36,753 nucleotides of DNA from Nitrospirota bacterium (GTDB lineage: Bacteria; Nitrospirota; Thermodesulfovibrionia; Thermodesulfovibrionales; SM23-35), in assembly GCA_013388455.1 (NCBI GenBank), contig JACAFF010000017.1:69252-106004 (forward strand), given 5' to 3'. Positions 1-7,465 of the stretch are shown here, piece by piece (positions within the stretch are counted from its first letter, which is position 1; each line of letters starts with the position of its first letter). The notes below the pieces were generated by a model. That model saw nothing but the letters and a program-made list of their open reading frames with translations. It searched no databases and was not told the origin of the DNA. Both the position numbers and the translations under genes were made by a program.

Positions 1-1
1 T

Positions 2-397
2 ACTGATACAGTTGGATTCATTAGAGATCTACCCAAGGATCTTATGTCTGCTTTCAGGTCAACTCTTGAAGAACTTGAGGATGCTGATCTGTTTCTGCAT
101 CTTGTTGATGTATCTAATCCCCGCTTTGAACAACATATCGAATCTGTTGAGAACATTTTAAAGGATCTTAATTTAAATCTGAAACCTCGTCTTCTCGTTT
201 TTAATAAAATTGATAAATTGAATTACGAAGAAGCAAGAAATTTATCAATGCGATATAATGCAATATCCATCTCTGCACTCGATCCAGGAACATTCTCTTC
301 CCTGCTTAATGCAATACAGCATCATATATGGGACATTAAAACTCAATCCGAATCTTATGCTGAAGTCATACAGAATGACTATGTCACAAGTAAATAG
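2..397 (+). CDS. hflX: GTPase HflX, C-terminal part (5' end outside window)
   Basis: The frame is open from base 2 and begins inside the G domain with [10 protein letters not shown], the HflX form of the G3 motif. NKID follows as G4 (near base 212) and SALD as the G5-like motif. The stop is TAG at 395-397. HflX is a ribosome-associated GTPase that binds the 50S subunit and can rescue or split stalled ribosomes under stress (known for the family). Only about the last 131 residues are present, so the N-terminal nucleotide-binding domain and G1 loop lie upstream of the window. The next gene begins 9 bases later on the same strand, so read-through transcription is likely. The family call is confident from [10 protein letters not shown] plus the following leucine-rich segment. 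Confidence 0.93.
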   Translation, partial: TDTVGFIRDLPKDLMSAFRSTLEELEDADLFLHLVDVSNPRFEQHIESVENILKDLNLNLKPRLLVFNKIDKLNYEEARNLSMRYNAISISALDPGTFSSLLNAIQHHIWDIKTQSESYAEVIQNDYVTSK

Positions 398-406
398 GGG
401 ATATAG

Positions 407-1498
407 ATGATTATAGAATTCACACCAAAATGGATAGCATGGGAAATAACCAGAAGATGTAATCTAAAATGCATCCACTGTAGATCTTCATCAGAAATAG
501 AAGTCAATGCACATCCTGATTTTTCCACAGAAGAAGCATTTAGAATCATAAATGATATCACAAGTTATGCAAAACCTGTTATAGTGCTTTCAGGAGGCGA
601 ACCTCTGCTCAGAAAAGATGTATTTGAGATTGCACGCTATGGTACGGATAAAGGACTAAGGATGTGTCTTGCTACAAATGGAACTCTTGTTGATGATTCG
701 GTCTGTGATAAGATTAAGTCTTCAGGAATGAAGATTGTATCCCTTAGCCTCGATGGTTCAAATGAAAAAACTCATGATGATTTCAGAAATCAGAAAGGTG
801 CATTCGAAGGAACTATTCATGCCGCAACACTATTCCGTAAATACGGCATCGAATTTATTATCAATTCATCTTTTACAAAAAGAAATCAGGAAGAAATACC
901 AAAGGTATATAAACTTGCAAAGAACATCGGTGCCACTGCATGGTATATGTTTATGATCGTCCCAACTGGCAGGGGTGAGGAGATAATGAACGAGCTTATA
1001 TCAAAGGAGGATTATGAAGAGATTCTCGAATGGCATTATCACATGGAAAAAGACGAAAAGGATATACTTGTAAGACCTACTTGTGCACCACATTATTACA
1101 GAGTAGTCCTTCAGAAATCGAAAGAAGAAGGGACTAAATTCGAAAGGAGGACTTTAAAATTTTCTACAGGCGGTGCAAAGGGCTGCATTGCTGGACAGCT
1201 CATAGCACTTATTGATGTTGATGAAAATGTTCTTCCATGCAGCTATTTCCCGAAATCAGCAGGAAATCTTAAAAATCAATCTTTCAAGGATGTTTGGGAA
1301 AATTCACAACTTTTCAAAGAACTTAGAGATTTTAAAAGTTATAAAGGCAAGTGTGGATCATGCGAATACATTACAGTATGTGGCGGGTGCCGGGCAAGGG
1401 CATATTCAATATATGGAGACTATCTGGAAGAAGAGCCTTTTTGCAGTCATATTCCTCTAAAAATGAAAATTAAGAAAAATGGAGGGAATCATGAATGA
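407..1498 (+). CDS. Radical SAM/SPASM protein, AhbD/NirJ-like heme biosynthesis enzyme
   Basis: This 363-residue protein has the radical SAM cluster motif CNLKCIHC (Cys18, Cys22, Cys25) and SGGEPLL near residues 65-71. TCAP near residue 225 is typical of the AhbC/AhbD/NirJ group. The C-terminal SPASM-type cysteines ([16 protein letters not shown], then EPFC) bind auxiliary FeS clusters. AhbD converts Fe-coproporphyrin III to heme b by two radical decarboxylations; AhbC and NirJ act on related tetrapyrroles (known for the family). The gene overlaps hemE by 8 bases and is followed by hemH, so a heme role is well supported by context. Which reaction it performs cannot be decided from sequence alone: AhbD is my preferred reading, and a NirJ-like or peptide-modifying SPASM enzyme is the alternative. 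ATG 407 follows the hflX stop closely with AGGGG upstream. Confidence 0.8.
   Translation: MIIEFTPKWIAWEITRRCNLKCIHCRSSSEIEVNAHPDFSTEEAFRIINDITSYAKPVIVLSGGEPLLRKDVFEIARYGTDKGLRMCLATNGTLVDDSVCDKIKSSGMKIVSLSLDGSNEKTHDDFRNQKGAFEGTIHAATLFRKYGIEFIINSSFTKRNQEEIPKVYKLAKNIGATAWYMFMIVPTGRGEEIMNELISKEDYEEILEWHYHMEKDEKDILVRPTCAPHYYRVVLQKSKEEGTKFERRTLKFSTGGAKGCIAGQLIALIDVDENVLPCSYFPKSAGNLKNQSFKDVWENSQLFKELRDFKSYKGKCGSCEYITVCGGCRARAYSIYGDYLEEEPFCSHIPLKMKIKKNGGNHE
1481..1486 (+). promoter_or_regulatory. Ribosome binding site that fixes the hemE start
   Basis: GGAGGG lies 4 bases before ATG 1491. The in-frame upstream ATG at 1479 would place this site inside the coding sequence and has no site of its own, so 1491 is the better start. 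The product then begins [12 protein letters not shown], the usual HemE beginning. Confidence 0.75.
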
Positions 1499-2522
1499 TA
1501 CATTTCTAAAAGCCTGTCGAGGCGAAAAAGTGGAGTATACACCTGTATGGCTCATGCGTCAGGCAGGAAGGTACCTTCCTGAATACCAGGCTATCCGATC
1601 ACATATCGATTTTCTCACTCTCTGTAAAACTCCCAGTCTTGCAGCTGAAGTTACATTACAGCCAGTCAATCTTCTTGGAGTTGATGCTGCAATATTATTT
1701 TCCGACATCCTTATCCCAGTAGAATCTATGGGCATGAAGCTTGAGTTTTCTGAAAAAGAAGGTCCTTTACTTAGCGAACCAATCAGGAATAAATTATCAG
1801 TAGAGCGATTGGTTATTCCAGACATCGAGGAAGATCTCTCTTTTGTTTTAGAGACTATCAGAATTCTCAGAAAAGAGCTTAAAAATAAAGTCCCTTTAAT
1901 AGGATTTTCTGGTGCACCTTTTACGCTCGCTACTTATATGATCGAGGGTGGGACATCAAGGAATTTCCTTCATACAAAAAAATTGATGTTTCAGCATAGT
2001 AACGTATTTGATTATCTTATGGAAAAAATTGCTACAACCATTACTGCTTATCTCTCTGCACAGATACATTCTGGTGTTCAGGCGGTACAGATTTTTGATA
2101 CATGGGCAGGGATTCTGTCTCCTGTCGATTACAAGACATATGCTCTTCCATATGTAAAAAAAGTTATTTCCGAGATTAAAAAAGAAGGAGTACCGATAAT
2201 CTATTTTGTAAATGACTGTGCGGGAATTCTCAGGGAAGTTAAGAAAGCAGGCGCTGATGTTATAGGCATAGACTGGAGGATTGATATTGCTGATGCAATC
2301 AAAAAACTCGGTAAAAAGCTTGTTGTGCAGGGAAACCTCGATCCATGTTCATTATTCCTTTCAAGAGAAAAACTTGAAGACAGAATAAAAGATATTTTAT
2401 GGAAAGGTGAAAATGCAAAAGGTCATATATTCAATTTAGGACATGGTGTATTACCTCAAACGCCTGCAGAAAATGTGATTGCGATGGTAGAGATGGTCCA
2501 TTATTATGGAAGGAAAAGTTAA
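1491..2522 (+). CDS. hemE: Uroporphyrinogen decarboxylase HemE
   Basis: HemE removes the four acetate carboxyls of uroporphyrinogen III to give coproporphyrinogen III, in the cytoplasm and without cofactor. The 343-residue product has both family signatures: [10 protein letters not shown] near the N-terminus (the conserved Arg and substrate-binding face) and [17 protein letters not shown] near residue 140. FSDIL holds the catalytic Asp, and [13 protein letters not shown] is the usual C-terminal motif. Length is normal for the family. The start overlaps the radical SAM gene by 8 bases and the end overlaps hemH by 17, a pattern of translational coupling in one operon. No oddities were seen. Confidence 0.97.
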   Translation: MNDTFLKACRGEKVEYTPVWLMRQAGRYLPEYQAIRSHIDFLTLCKTPSLAAEVTLQPVNLLGVDAAILFSDILIPVESMGMKLEFSEKEGPLLSEPIRNKLSVERLVIPDIEEDLSFVLETIRILRKELKNKVPLIGFSGAPFTLATYMIEGGTSRNFLHTKKLMFQHSNVFDYLMEKIATTITAYLSAQIHSGVQAVQIFDTWAGILSPVDYKTYALPYVKKVISEIKKEGVPIIYFVNDCAGILREVKKAGADVIGIDWRIDIADAIKKLGKKLVVQGNLDPCSLFLSREKLEDRIKDILWKGENAKGHIFNLGHGVLPQTPAENVIAMVEMVHYYGRKS

Positions 2523-3552
2523 TAATATTAAAAAAGAAACTATAGGTGTCATGCTACTTAATCTTGGCGGTCCTGATTCTCTTCAGGCTATTAAGCCCTT
2601 TCTCTATAACCTTTTTTCAGATAGACAGATTATACGGCTTGGGCCTTCCTTCATGCAAAAACCATTAGCATGGCTAATATCTTCAATAAGGTCCAAAAAA
2701 ACCGAAAAGATGTATCGCATGATAGGTGGTAAATCACCAATACTTGATATAACAATGGCTCAAGCAAAAGCACTTGAGGAAACACTGAATAAGAAATCTT
2801 CAAACAATCAACTATCAACTATCAAAACTCAAATTTCTTTTAAGGTATATGTAGGAATGCGATACTGGCATCCACTGATTGAGGATATCATCTCTGAAAT
2901 TCATAGAGATGGTATAAGGAAAATAATCGCTCTAAGCCTTTATCCTCAATATTCTATAGCTACATCGGGTTCTTCTCTATCAAAATTTGATGAGGCAACA
3001 AAATTTTTTAATATGGATACAATGACCATTCCATACTGGAATAAACATCCGCTATATATTGAGGCTCTTATAGATATGATAAAAAAAGGGATAGAATCAT
3101 TCAGCCCATCCTTCCCCCCTAAAGGGAGAGGGATTGATGAGGAAGATATCCATGTTCTTTTCAGTGCACATAGTCTACCCAAAAAGATTATCGAGCAGGG
3201 GGATCCTTATGAGCAACAAACTAAAGAAACCATTCAAGAAATAACAAAACTGATACCTCTGAAATGGCATCTCAGCTACCAGTCTAAAAGTGGACCTGTT
3301 GAATGGCTTGGACCTTCTACCAAAGAGAAATTACAGGAACTTGCCCAAAAAAAAATTAAGAATATACTTGTCGTTCCAATAAGTTTTGTTTCTGACCATA
3401 TCGAGACTCTCTTCGAAATAGATATCCTTTATAGAAATTTAGCTGAAAAACTTGGTATGAATTTCAGAAGAATAGATTCACTAAATACTTATCCTAAATT
3501 TATAGACGCACTTGCTGGAATCATAATTAAAAAATTGATTGATTCTGGCTAA
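2506..3552 (+). CDS. hemH: Ferrochelatase HemH (proto- or coproporphyrin type)
   Basis: Ferrochelatase inserts Fe2+ into a porphyrin. The protein (348 residues) starts with the conserved GVMLLNLGGPD. It has LYPQYSIATSGSS, the metal-site SAHSLP histidine motif, and PISFVSDHIETLFEID with the conserved catalytic-site Glu. Whether it takes protoporphyrin IX or coproporphyrin III is open. There is no HemN, HemG, HemY or HemQ gene beside it, and the AhbD-like gene in the same operon makes coproporphyrin plausible (inference). Two low-complexity insertions are seen in loops: a repeated TCAACTA heptamer at 2808-2821, and a palindrome-like CCTTCCCCCCTAAAGGG segment at 3108-3132 coding for SPSFPPKGRG. 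Both keep the frame. The start at 2506 overlaps hemE; no better start precedes the conserved core. Confidence 0.95.
   Translation: MEGKVNNIKKETIGVMLLNLGGPDSLQAIKPFLYNLFSDRQIIRLGPSFMQKPLAWLISSIRSKKTEKMYRMIGGKSPILDITMAQAKALEETLNKKSSNNQLSTIKTQISFKVYVGMRYWHPLIEDIISEIHRDGIRKIIALSLYPQYSIATSGSSLSKFDEATKFFNMDTMTIPYWNKHPLYIEALIDMIKKGIESFSPSFPPKGRGIDEEDIHVLFSAHSLPKKIIEQGDPYEQQTKETIQEITKLIPLKWHLSYQSKSGPVEWLGPSTKEKLQELAQKKIKNILVVPISFVSDHIETLFEIDILYRNLAEKLGMNFRRIDSLNTYPKFIDALAGIIIKKLIDSG
2808..2827 (+). repeat. Heptamer tandem repeat inside hemH
   Basis: TCAACTA is repeated twice and followed by a partial TCAAAA. It encodes the NQLSTIKTQ stretch between the usual helix and the conserved YVGMRYWHP segment. 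It keeps the frame and looks like a small repeat insertion in a surface loop. Confidence 0.5.
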
Positions 3553-3661
3553 ATTCAGCCTATACTTACCTTGACTTTAGTTAAATATCTATGGTAAATG
3601 GTAAAAATCGAAATTTATTTTTTTATTACCTATCTGCTTCAATTTTGTAGGAGAAAGCTCT

Positions 3662-4389
3662 GTAAATATAAAGGCTTTTAAAGGTGGCATACATCCTCAA
3701 GATAAAAAAGGATTTACATCAAATAAACCTATAGAAGAACCAAACCAACCAGAGAGAGTTGTTATTCCGCTGACACAGCATCTTGGTGCATCGTGCAAAC
3801 CACTTGTGTCAATAAATCAGGAAGTAAAAAAGGCGATTTAATCGGAGAACCTGGAGGTTTTGTCTCAGCTCCTGTCCATTCATCAGTATCAGGAAGAGTA
3901 TTAGCAATAGGAACATCTTTTGCAATATATGAAGCTGTCCGGTATGGAAAACCTTTGATAGAGCGAACTATTACTATAACAGGAGAAGGTATAAACAACC
4001 CAAAAAATCTTTTAGTAAAACCAGGTACTCTCAGCTCTCATCTTATCGAAAATTGCGGTGGCTTAAAAGATAAAAATGTGAAAGTCATATCAGGTGGCCC
4101 AATGATGGGTTTTGCCTTAGCTTCACTTGAAGTGCCTGTTACAAAAGGCGCATCAGGCATAGTTGCTTTAACAGCCAGTGATATTATACATACAAGAGAT
4201 TTTGGACCATGCATAAGATGTGGTAGATGTATTGAAGCTTGCCCTATGGGACTCATGCCTTCAATGATGAGTATTTATGCTGAAAAAGGATTCTATGAAG
4301 GAGCAAAGGAATATAATCTCTTTGATTGTTTCGAATGCGGTACATGTGCATTTGTATGCCCTTCGAAAAGACCAATTGTCCACTTATAG
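3662..4389 (+). pseudogene. rnfC: rnfC remnant: lost start, one frameshift, large internal deletion
   Basis: RnfC is the peripheral subunit of the Rnf complex that binds NADH/FMN and two [4Fe-4S] clusters. The N-terminal barrel is readable from 3671 (KAFKGGIHPQDK, IPLTQHLGA) but meets TAA at 3839-3841. One extra A in the A6 run at 3826-3831 would restore the frame into GDLIGEPGGFVSAPVHSSVSG. No ATG, GTG or TTG stands at the proper place; GTA (3662) sits 7 bases after AGGAGA where a start would be expected. SVSGRVLAI then joins directly to GTSFAIYEAVRYGKP near 3900-3912, so about 200 or more residues of the NADH/FMN-binding domain, including the usual GLGGAAFP loop, are absent. Both ferredoxin motifs (CIRCGRCIEACP, CFECGTCAFVCP) remain. 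The frame ends at the junction with the rnfD tail. A real pseudogene is most likely; assembly error is the alternative. Confidence 0.85.
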
Positions 4390-4448
4390 ACAGAGGGTTT
4401 AAAACCGAGATATTTGGTATTCAAAAGAAAAAGCCAATTAAAACATGA
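4380..4448 (+). pseudogene. rnfD: rnfD remnant: last ~22 codons only
   Basis: In the frame shifted relative to the rnfC remnant, bases 4380-4448 read PLIDRGFKTEIFG and then a Lys-rich tail ending in TGA. This resembles the conserved C-terminal end of RnfD/NqrB-family membrane subunits (a PLID motif followed by a short basic tail). Its stop overlaps the rnfG start as ATGA, exactly as an intact rnfD would in a C-D-G-E-A-B operon. RnfD is the large membrane subunit with covalently bound FMN. Everything upstream of PLID, roughly 300 residues, is missing, so a deletion has joined the 3' part of rnfC to the 3' end of rnfD. The identification rests on a short match plus gene order. Confidence 0.7.
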
Positions 4449-5005
4449 CAATCAGGGATATCATAAAAATAACATTGAATCTCGTCATAGTATATATTAT
4501 CGGTGGTATAATCCTTGCTGCTGTTTATGCCCGAACTTCTCCAATTATATATAGGAATACTGTAAAGGAAAAAGAAACAGCATTGAAAAAACTTATGCCC
4601 CGGGCTGATTCGATACAAAGGATGGGTGAATGGATTACTCATGAAAAACATGCTGAATATTTTATTGCAAAAAAAGATAAACAGATTATCGGATACATTA
4701 TTGAATCTTTTGGTAAAGGTTACTCAAGCTATATTGATACACTCATTGCTGTTGATACAGACTTAAGGGTTTTAAACATAAGTATCCTCGGCCATGCTGA
4801 AACCCCTGGACTTGGAGACGAGATTGAGTCAGAAAGTTTTAGAAACCAGTTTGCAGGAAAAGATATAGAACATTTGAAAGTATTAAAGACAGATACAAAA
4901 GATTACATTCAGGCAATATCAGGAGCAACTATCTCAACCAGAGCTGTTGCAGAAGACGCTGTAACGAATGGAGTAAATTTTTTAAAAAAAACATTAAATG
5001 AATAG
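4445..5005 (+). CDS. rnfG: Rnf complex subunit RnfG (covalent FMN protein)
   Basis: RnfG is a membrane-anchored electron carrier of the ferredoxin:NAD+ oxidoreductase. The 186-residue product has one N-terminal membrane helix (about residues 8-28), GHAETPGLGDEI at residues 116-127, and SGATIST at 159-165, the motif whose Thr receives FMN through a phosphoester bond. Length is normal. The gene starts on the stop of the rnfD remnant and overlaps rnfE by 8 bases, so translation is coupled through the operon. It looks fully intact although its partners RnfC and RnfD are broken. Covalent flavin would need ApbE, which is not in this window. Confidence 0.95.
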   Translation: MTIRDIIKITLNLVIVYIIGGIILAAVYARTSPIIYRNTVKEKETALKKLMPRADSIQRMGEWITHEKHAEYFIAKKDKQIIGYIIESFGKGYSSYIDTLIAVDTDLRVLNISILGHAETPGLGDEIESESFRNQFAGKDIEHLKVLKTDTKDYIQAISGATISTRAVAEDAVTNGVNFLKKTLNE

Positions 5006-5618
5006 AGTAGAAAAAATAAACTATATTGAACTTCTGAAAAATGGAATATTTAAAGAGAATACAATCTTTAAACTTGCACTCAGTCTATGTCCTTCTATTG
5101 CAGTAACAAATAATCTCAGAAATGGCTTTTTAATGGGGACCGCTGTTCTTTTTGTCCAGGTGATGGTAAACATCACAATATCCCTCATGAGGAATATTAT
5201 TCATCCAAGGATACGTCTTCCTGTTTTTATGCTTGTGATTTCAGGTTGGGTGACTGTAACTGATATGACAATGGCAGCATTTACACCTGAAGCTTACAAA
5301 CAGATGGGGCTTTATATACAATTAATAGTTGCCTTTGCCTCAATACTGGCTCGCGCTGAGATGTTTGCAAGTAAAAACAAGTTTGTTCCTTCCATGTTTG
5401 ATGGAATAGGTATGGGACTAGGATTTCTATTTGCACTCACTATAATAAGCCTATTCAGAGAACTCCTTGGAAAGGGCTCAATATGGGGTTATTCTGTAAT
5501 AAGCGGAAAACCATTATTGATAATGATACTGCCTGCAGGAGGTTTTTTTGCTGTTGGTTTTCTTATGGGTTTATATAACTGGATAGACATAAAATACGGT
5601 AAAAAATATGAACGCTGA
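4998..5618 (+). CDS. rnfE: Rnf complex membrane subunit RnfE
   Basis: RnfE is an integral membrane subunit of the NqrD/RnfE family and forms part of the ion and electron path with RnfA. The protein is 206 residues with about six hydrophobic segments. Conserved parts include LALSLCPSIAVTNN near residues 26-39, which carries the family Cys that helps bind an FeS centre between RnfA and RnfE, and later SLFRELLGKGS and PAGGFFAVGFLMG. The start overlaps rnfG by 8 bases and the end overlaps rnfA by 11. No damage is seen. Confidence 0.95.
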   Translation: MNRVEKINYIELLKNGIFKENTIFKLALSLCPSIAVTNNLRNGFLMGTAVLFVQVMVNITISLMRNIIHPRIRLPVFMLVISGWVTVTDMTMAAFTPEAYKQMGLYIQLIVAFASILARAEMFASKNKFVPSMFDGIGMGLGFLFALTIISLFRELLGKGSIWGYSVISGKPLLIMILPAGGFFAVGFLMGLYNWIDIKYGKKYER

Positions 5619-6201
5619 TACTGGAAAAATCTTTGAACTTATTGTTTCAGCATCTCTGATTAATAATTTTGTCTTCACCCGTTTCCTCGGCCTCTGTATC
5701 TTCTTTGGGGTTTCAAAAAGAATGGAAACAGCAATCGGCATGAGCATCACTTTCACTGCTGTTATGATGATCAGTGCTGCTTTGAGCTGGCTTGTCTTCA
5801 ATTATGTGATGCTACCTCTTGATATTACTTTTTTAAAAATCATTATATTCATCGGAATCGTTGCTGGTTTTGTCCAGGCATCAGATACTATCATGAGAAA
5901 AGTTTCTCCTGTGCTTTATTATAAACTCGGAATCTATCTCGCTCTAATATCAACGAACTGCATTATTTTAGCTGTTCCTTTAATCAACGCTGGAGAAAGA
6001 TATAACTTAATCGAAAGTCTTTCATTTGCACTCGGTTCAAGTCTTGGCTTTGCTCTTGCACTTATCATCATGGCCAGCATTCGTGAAAAGCTTGAGCTTT
6101 CAGATATACCGGCACCATTCAGAGGACTTCCGATTGCATTTATAGTAACAGGATTGATCGCCCTTGCATTTGCAGGGTTTTCGGGTTTAATAAAAGTCTA
6201 A
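5608..6201 (+). CDS. rnfA: Rnf complex membrane subunit RnfA
   Basis: RnfA is an integral membrane subunit of the NqrE/RnfA family, homologous to RnfE with inverted topology. The 197-residue protein has about six membrane segments. NNFVFTRFLGLCIFFGVSK carries the family Cys, and YLALISTNCIILAVPL carries a second conserved Asn-Cys pair. The gene overlaps rnfE by 11 bases. It ends 23 bases before rnfB. It appears intact and of normal length. Confidence 0.95.
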   Translation: MNADTGKIFELIVSASLINNFVFTRFLGLCIFFGVSKRMETAIGMSITFTAVMMISAALSWLVFNYVMLPLDITFLKIIIFIGIVAGFVQASDTIMRKVSPVLYYKLGIYLALISTNCIILAVPLINAGERYNLIESLSFALGSSLGFALALIIMASIREKLELSDIPAPFRGLPIAFIVTGLIALAFAGFSGLIKV

Positions 6202-6224
6202 TATGATTTTACAACTGTAAGGCT

Positions 6225-7379
6225 ATGACAAAAATCCAGGATGTTTTCACATATGTATTTCAGTTCTTGCAGCTTGCTGATATATTTAATTCAGCTATTC
6301 CACTTGTTGGCGTTGGTGGTGGTATTGAAGCTAAAGAGCATGTTCATTTTATACAAGTTCTGAAATCATCTTTAATTTTTCTTGGAGGGATCAGCCTTTT
6401 ATTCGGACTTGGACTTGCTTTGGCTACAAAAAAATTTTCTGTCAAGATTAATCCACTTGTCGAACAGGTAAAAGATGTTCTTGCAAAAACACACTGTGGT
6501 GCTTGTGGTTTCGCAGGTTGCGAACAATATGCAGAAGCTGTAGTAAATAATCCTGATGTTCCACCAAATCTTTGCACACCAGGTGGAAAGAAAACTGCAG
6601 AAGCAGTTGCTCTTATAACAGGAAAGAAACCAATAATGAGGGAGCCTGTATATGCAAGAGTATTATGTAAGGGTGGTTTGAGTAAATCTAAAAAAAGATT
6701 TATTTATGAAGGAGTTCAGGATTGCAGAGCTGCAATCCTTGCAGGAGGTGGTGACAAGGCATGTATATACGGATGCCTCGGTTATGGGACATGTGTAAAG
6801 GTATGTCCCTTCGGAGCTATAACTATGACCAATGATCAACTCCCGCAAGTTGATATTAGTAAATGCACTGGTTGCAGAAAATGCGAAGCAGCCTGTCCAG
6901 TCAAAGTAATTGAAGTAATACCTGCATCAAAAAGTGTTCTTGTAACCTGTCATTCCCATGACAAAGGCCCTGTTATAAGAAGTAATTGTCAAACAGGCTG
7001 CATTACATGCGGTATTTGCGTAAAAGTATGCCCTTTTGAAGCCTTATCCATAGAATCCAACCTTTCGAAAATTAATCTCGATAGATGTAAAGTTTGTGGA
7101 TTATGTGTTCGGAAGTGCCCGACAAAAGCTATTTCAGACTTTATTCCTGAAAGACCAAAGGCTAACATAAATGATAATTGTAATGGTTGCCATATCTGTT
7201 ATGACATATGTCCTGTTGATGCAGTTTGTGGAGAACCAGGCAAAAAACATTCTATTGACCGGGCTAAATGTATAGGGTGCGGAATCTGCAGCGGTAACTG
7301 TCCGGTTCAGGCAATAGAAGGAACATTCAATTCCCCAGTAGTGTCAGATGTAGTTGGGAAAATTTCCCGGGCAGCATAA
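6225..7379 (+). CDS. rnfB: Rnf complex ferredoxin subunit RnfB, long form with six ferredoxin-type motifs
   Basis: RnfB takes electrons from reduced ferredoxin and passes them into the membrane part of Rnf. The 384-residue protein has a membrane helix at about residues 47-66, then a CGACGFAGC...NLCTPGG cluster domain. Six cysteine groups ending in CP follow: CIYGCLGYGTCVKVCP, CTGCRKCEAACP, CQTGCITCGICVKVCP, CKVCGLCVRKCP, CNGCHICYDICP and CIGCGICSGNCP. Enterobacterial RnfB has only two such motifs; this is closer to the long forms of strict anaerobes. About 45 residues precede the usual membrane helix, so the start at 6225 (TAAGG a few bases upstream) is somewhat uncertain. It is the last gene of the Rnf locus. 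Confidence 0.93.
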   Translation: MTKIQDVFTYVFQFLQLADIFNSAIPLVGVGGGIEAKEHVHFIQVLKSSLIFLGGISLLFGLGLALATKKFSVKINPLVEQVKDVLAKTHCGACGFAGCEQYAEAVVNNPDVPPNLCTPGGKKTAEAVALITGKKPIMREPVYARVLCKGGLSKSKKRFIYEGVQDCRAAILAGGGDKACIYGCLGYGTCVKVCPFGAITMTNDQLPQVDISKCTGCRKCEAACPVKVIEVIPASKSVLVTCHSHDKGPVIRSNCQTGCITCGICVKVCPFEALSIESNLSKINLDRCKVCGLCVRKCPTKAISDFIPERPKANINDNCNGCHICYDICPVDAVCGEPGKKHSIDRAKCIGCGICSGNCPVQAIEGTFNSPVVSDVVGKISRAA

Positions 7380-7465
7380 GAAACCCTCCTGGTGATATTG
7401 AAGAAAACCTCATTCTTTGATATAGTGTAAATAGCCATTCAAACGTTTTCAAAAATAAAAAAATT

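Noticed and set aside
735-956. ORF inside the radical SAM gene, other frame
   Set aside because: It has no ribosome site or family and lies wholly inside a well-supported gene; a shadow frame.
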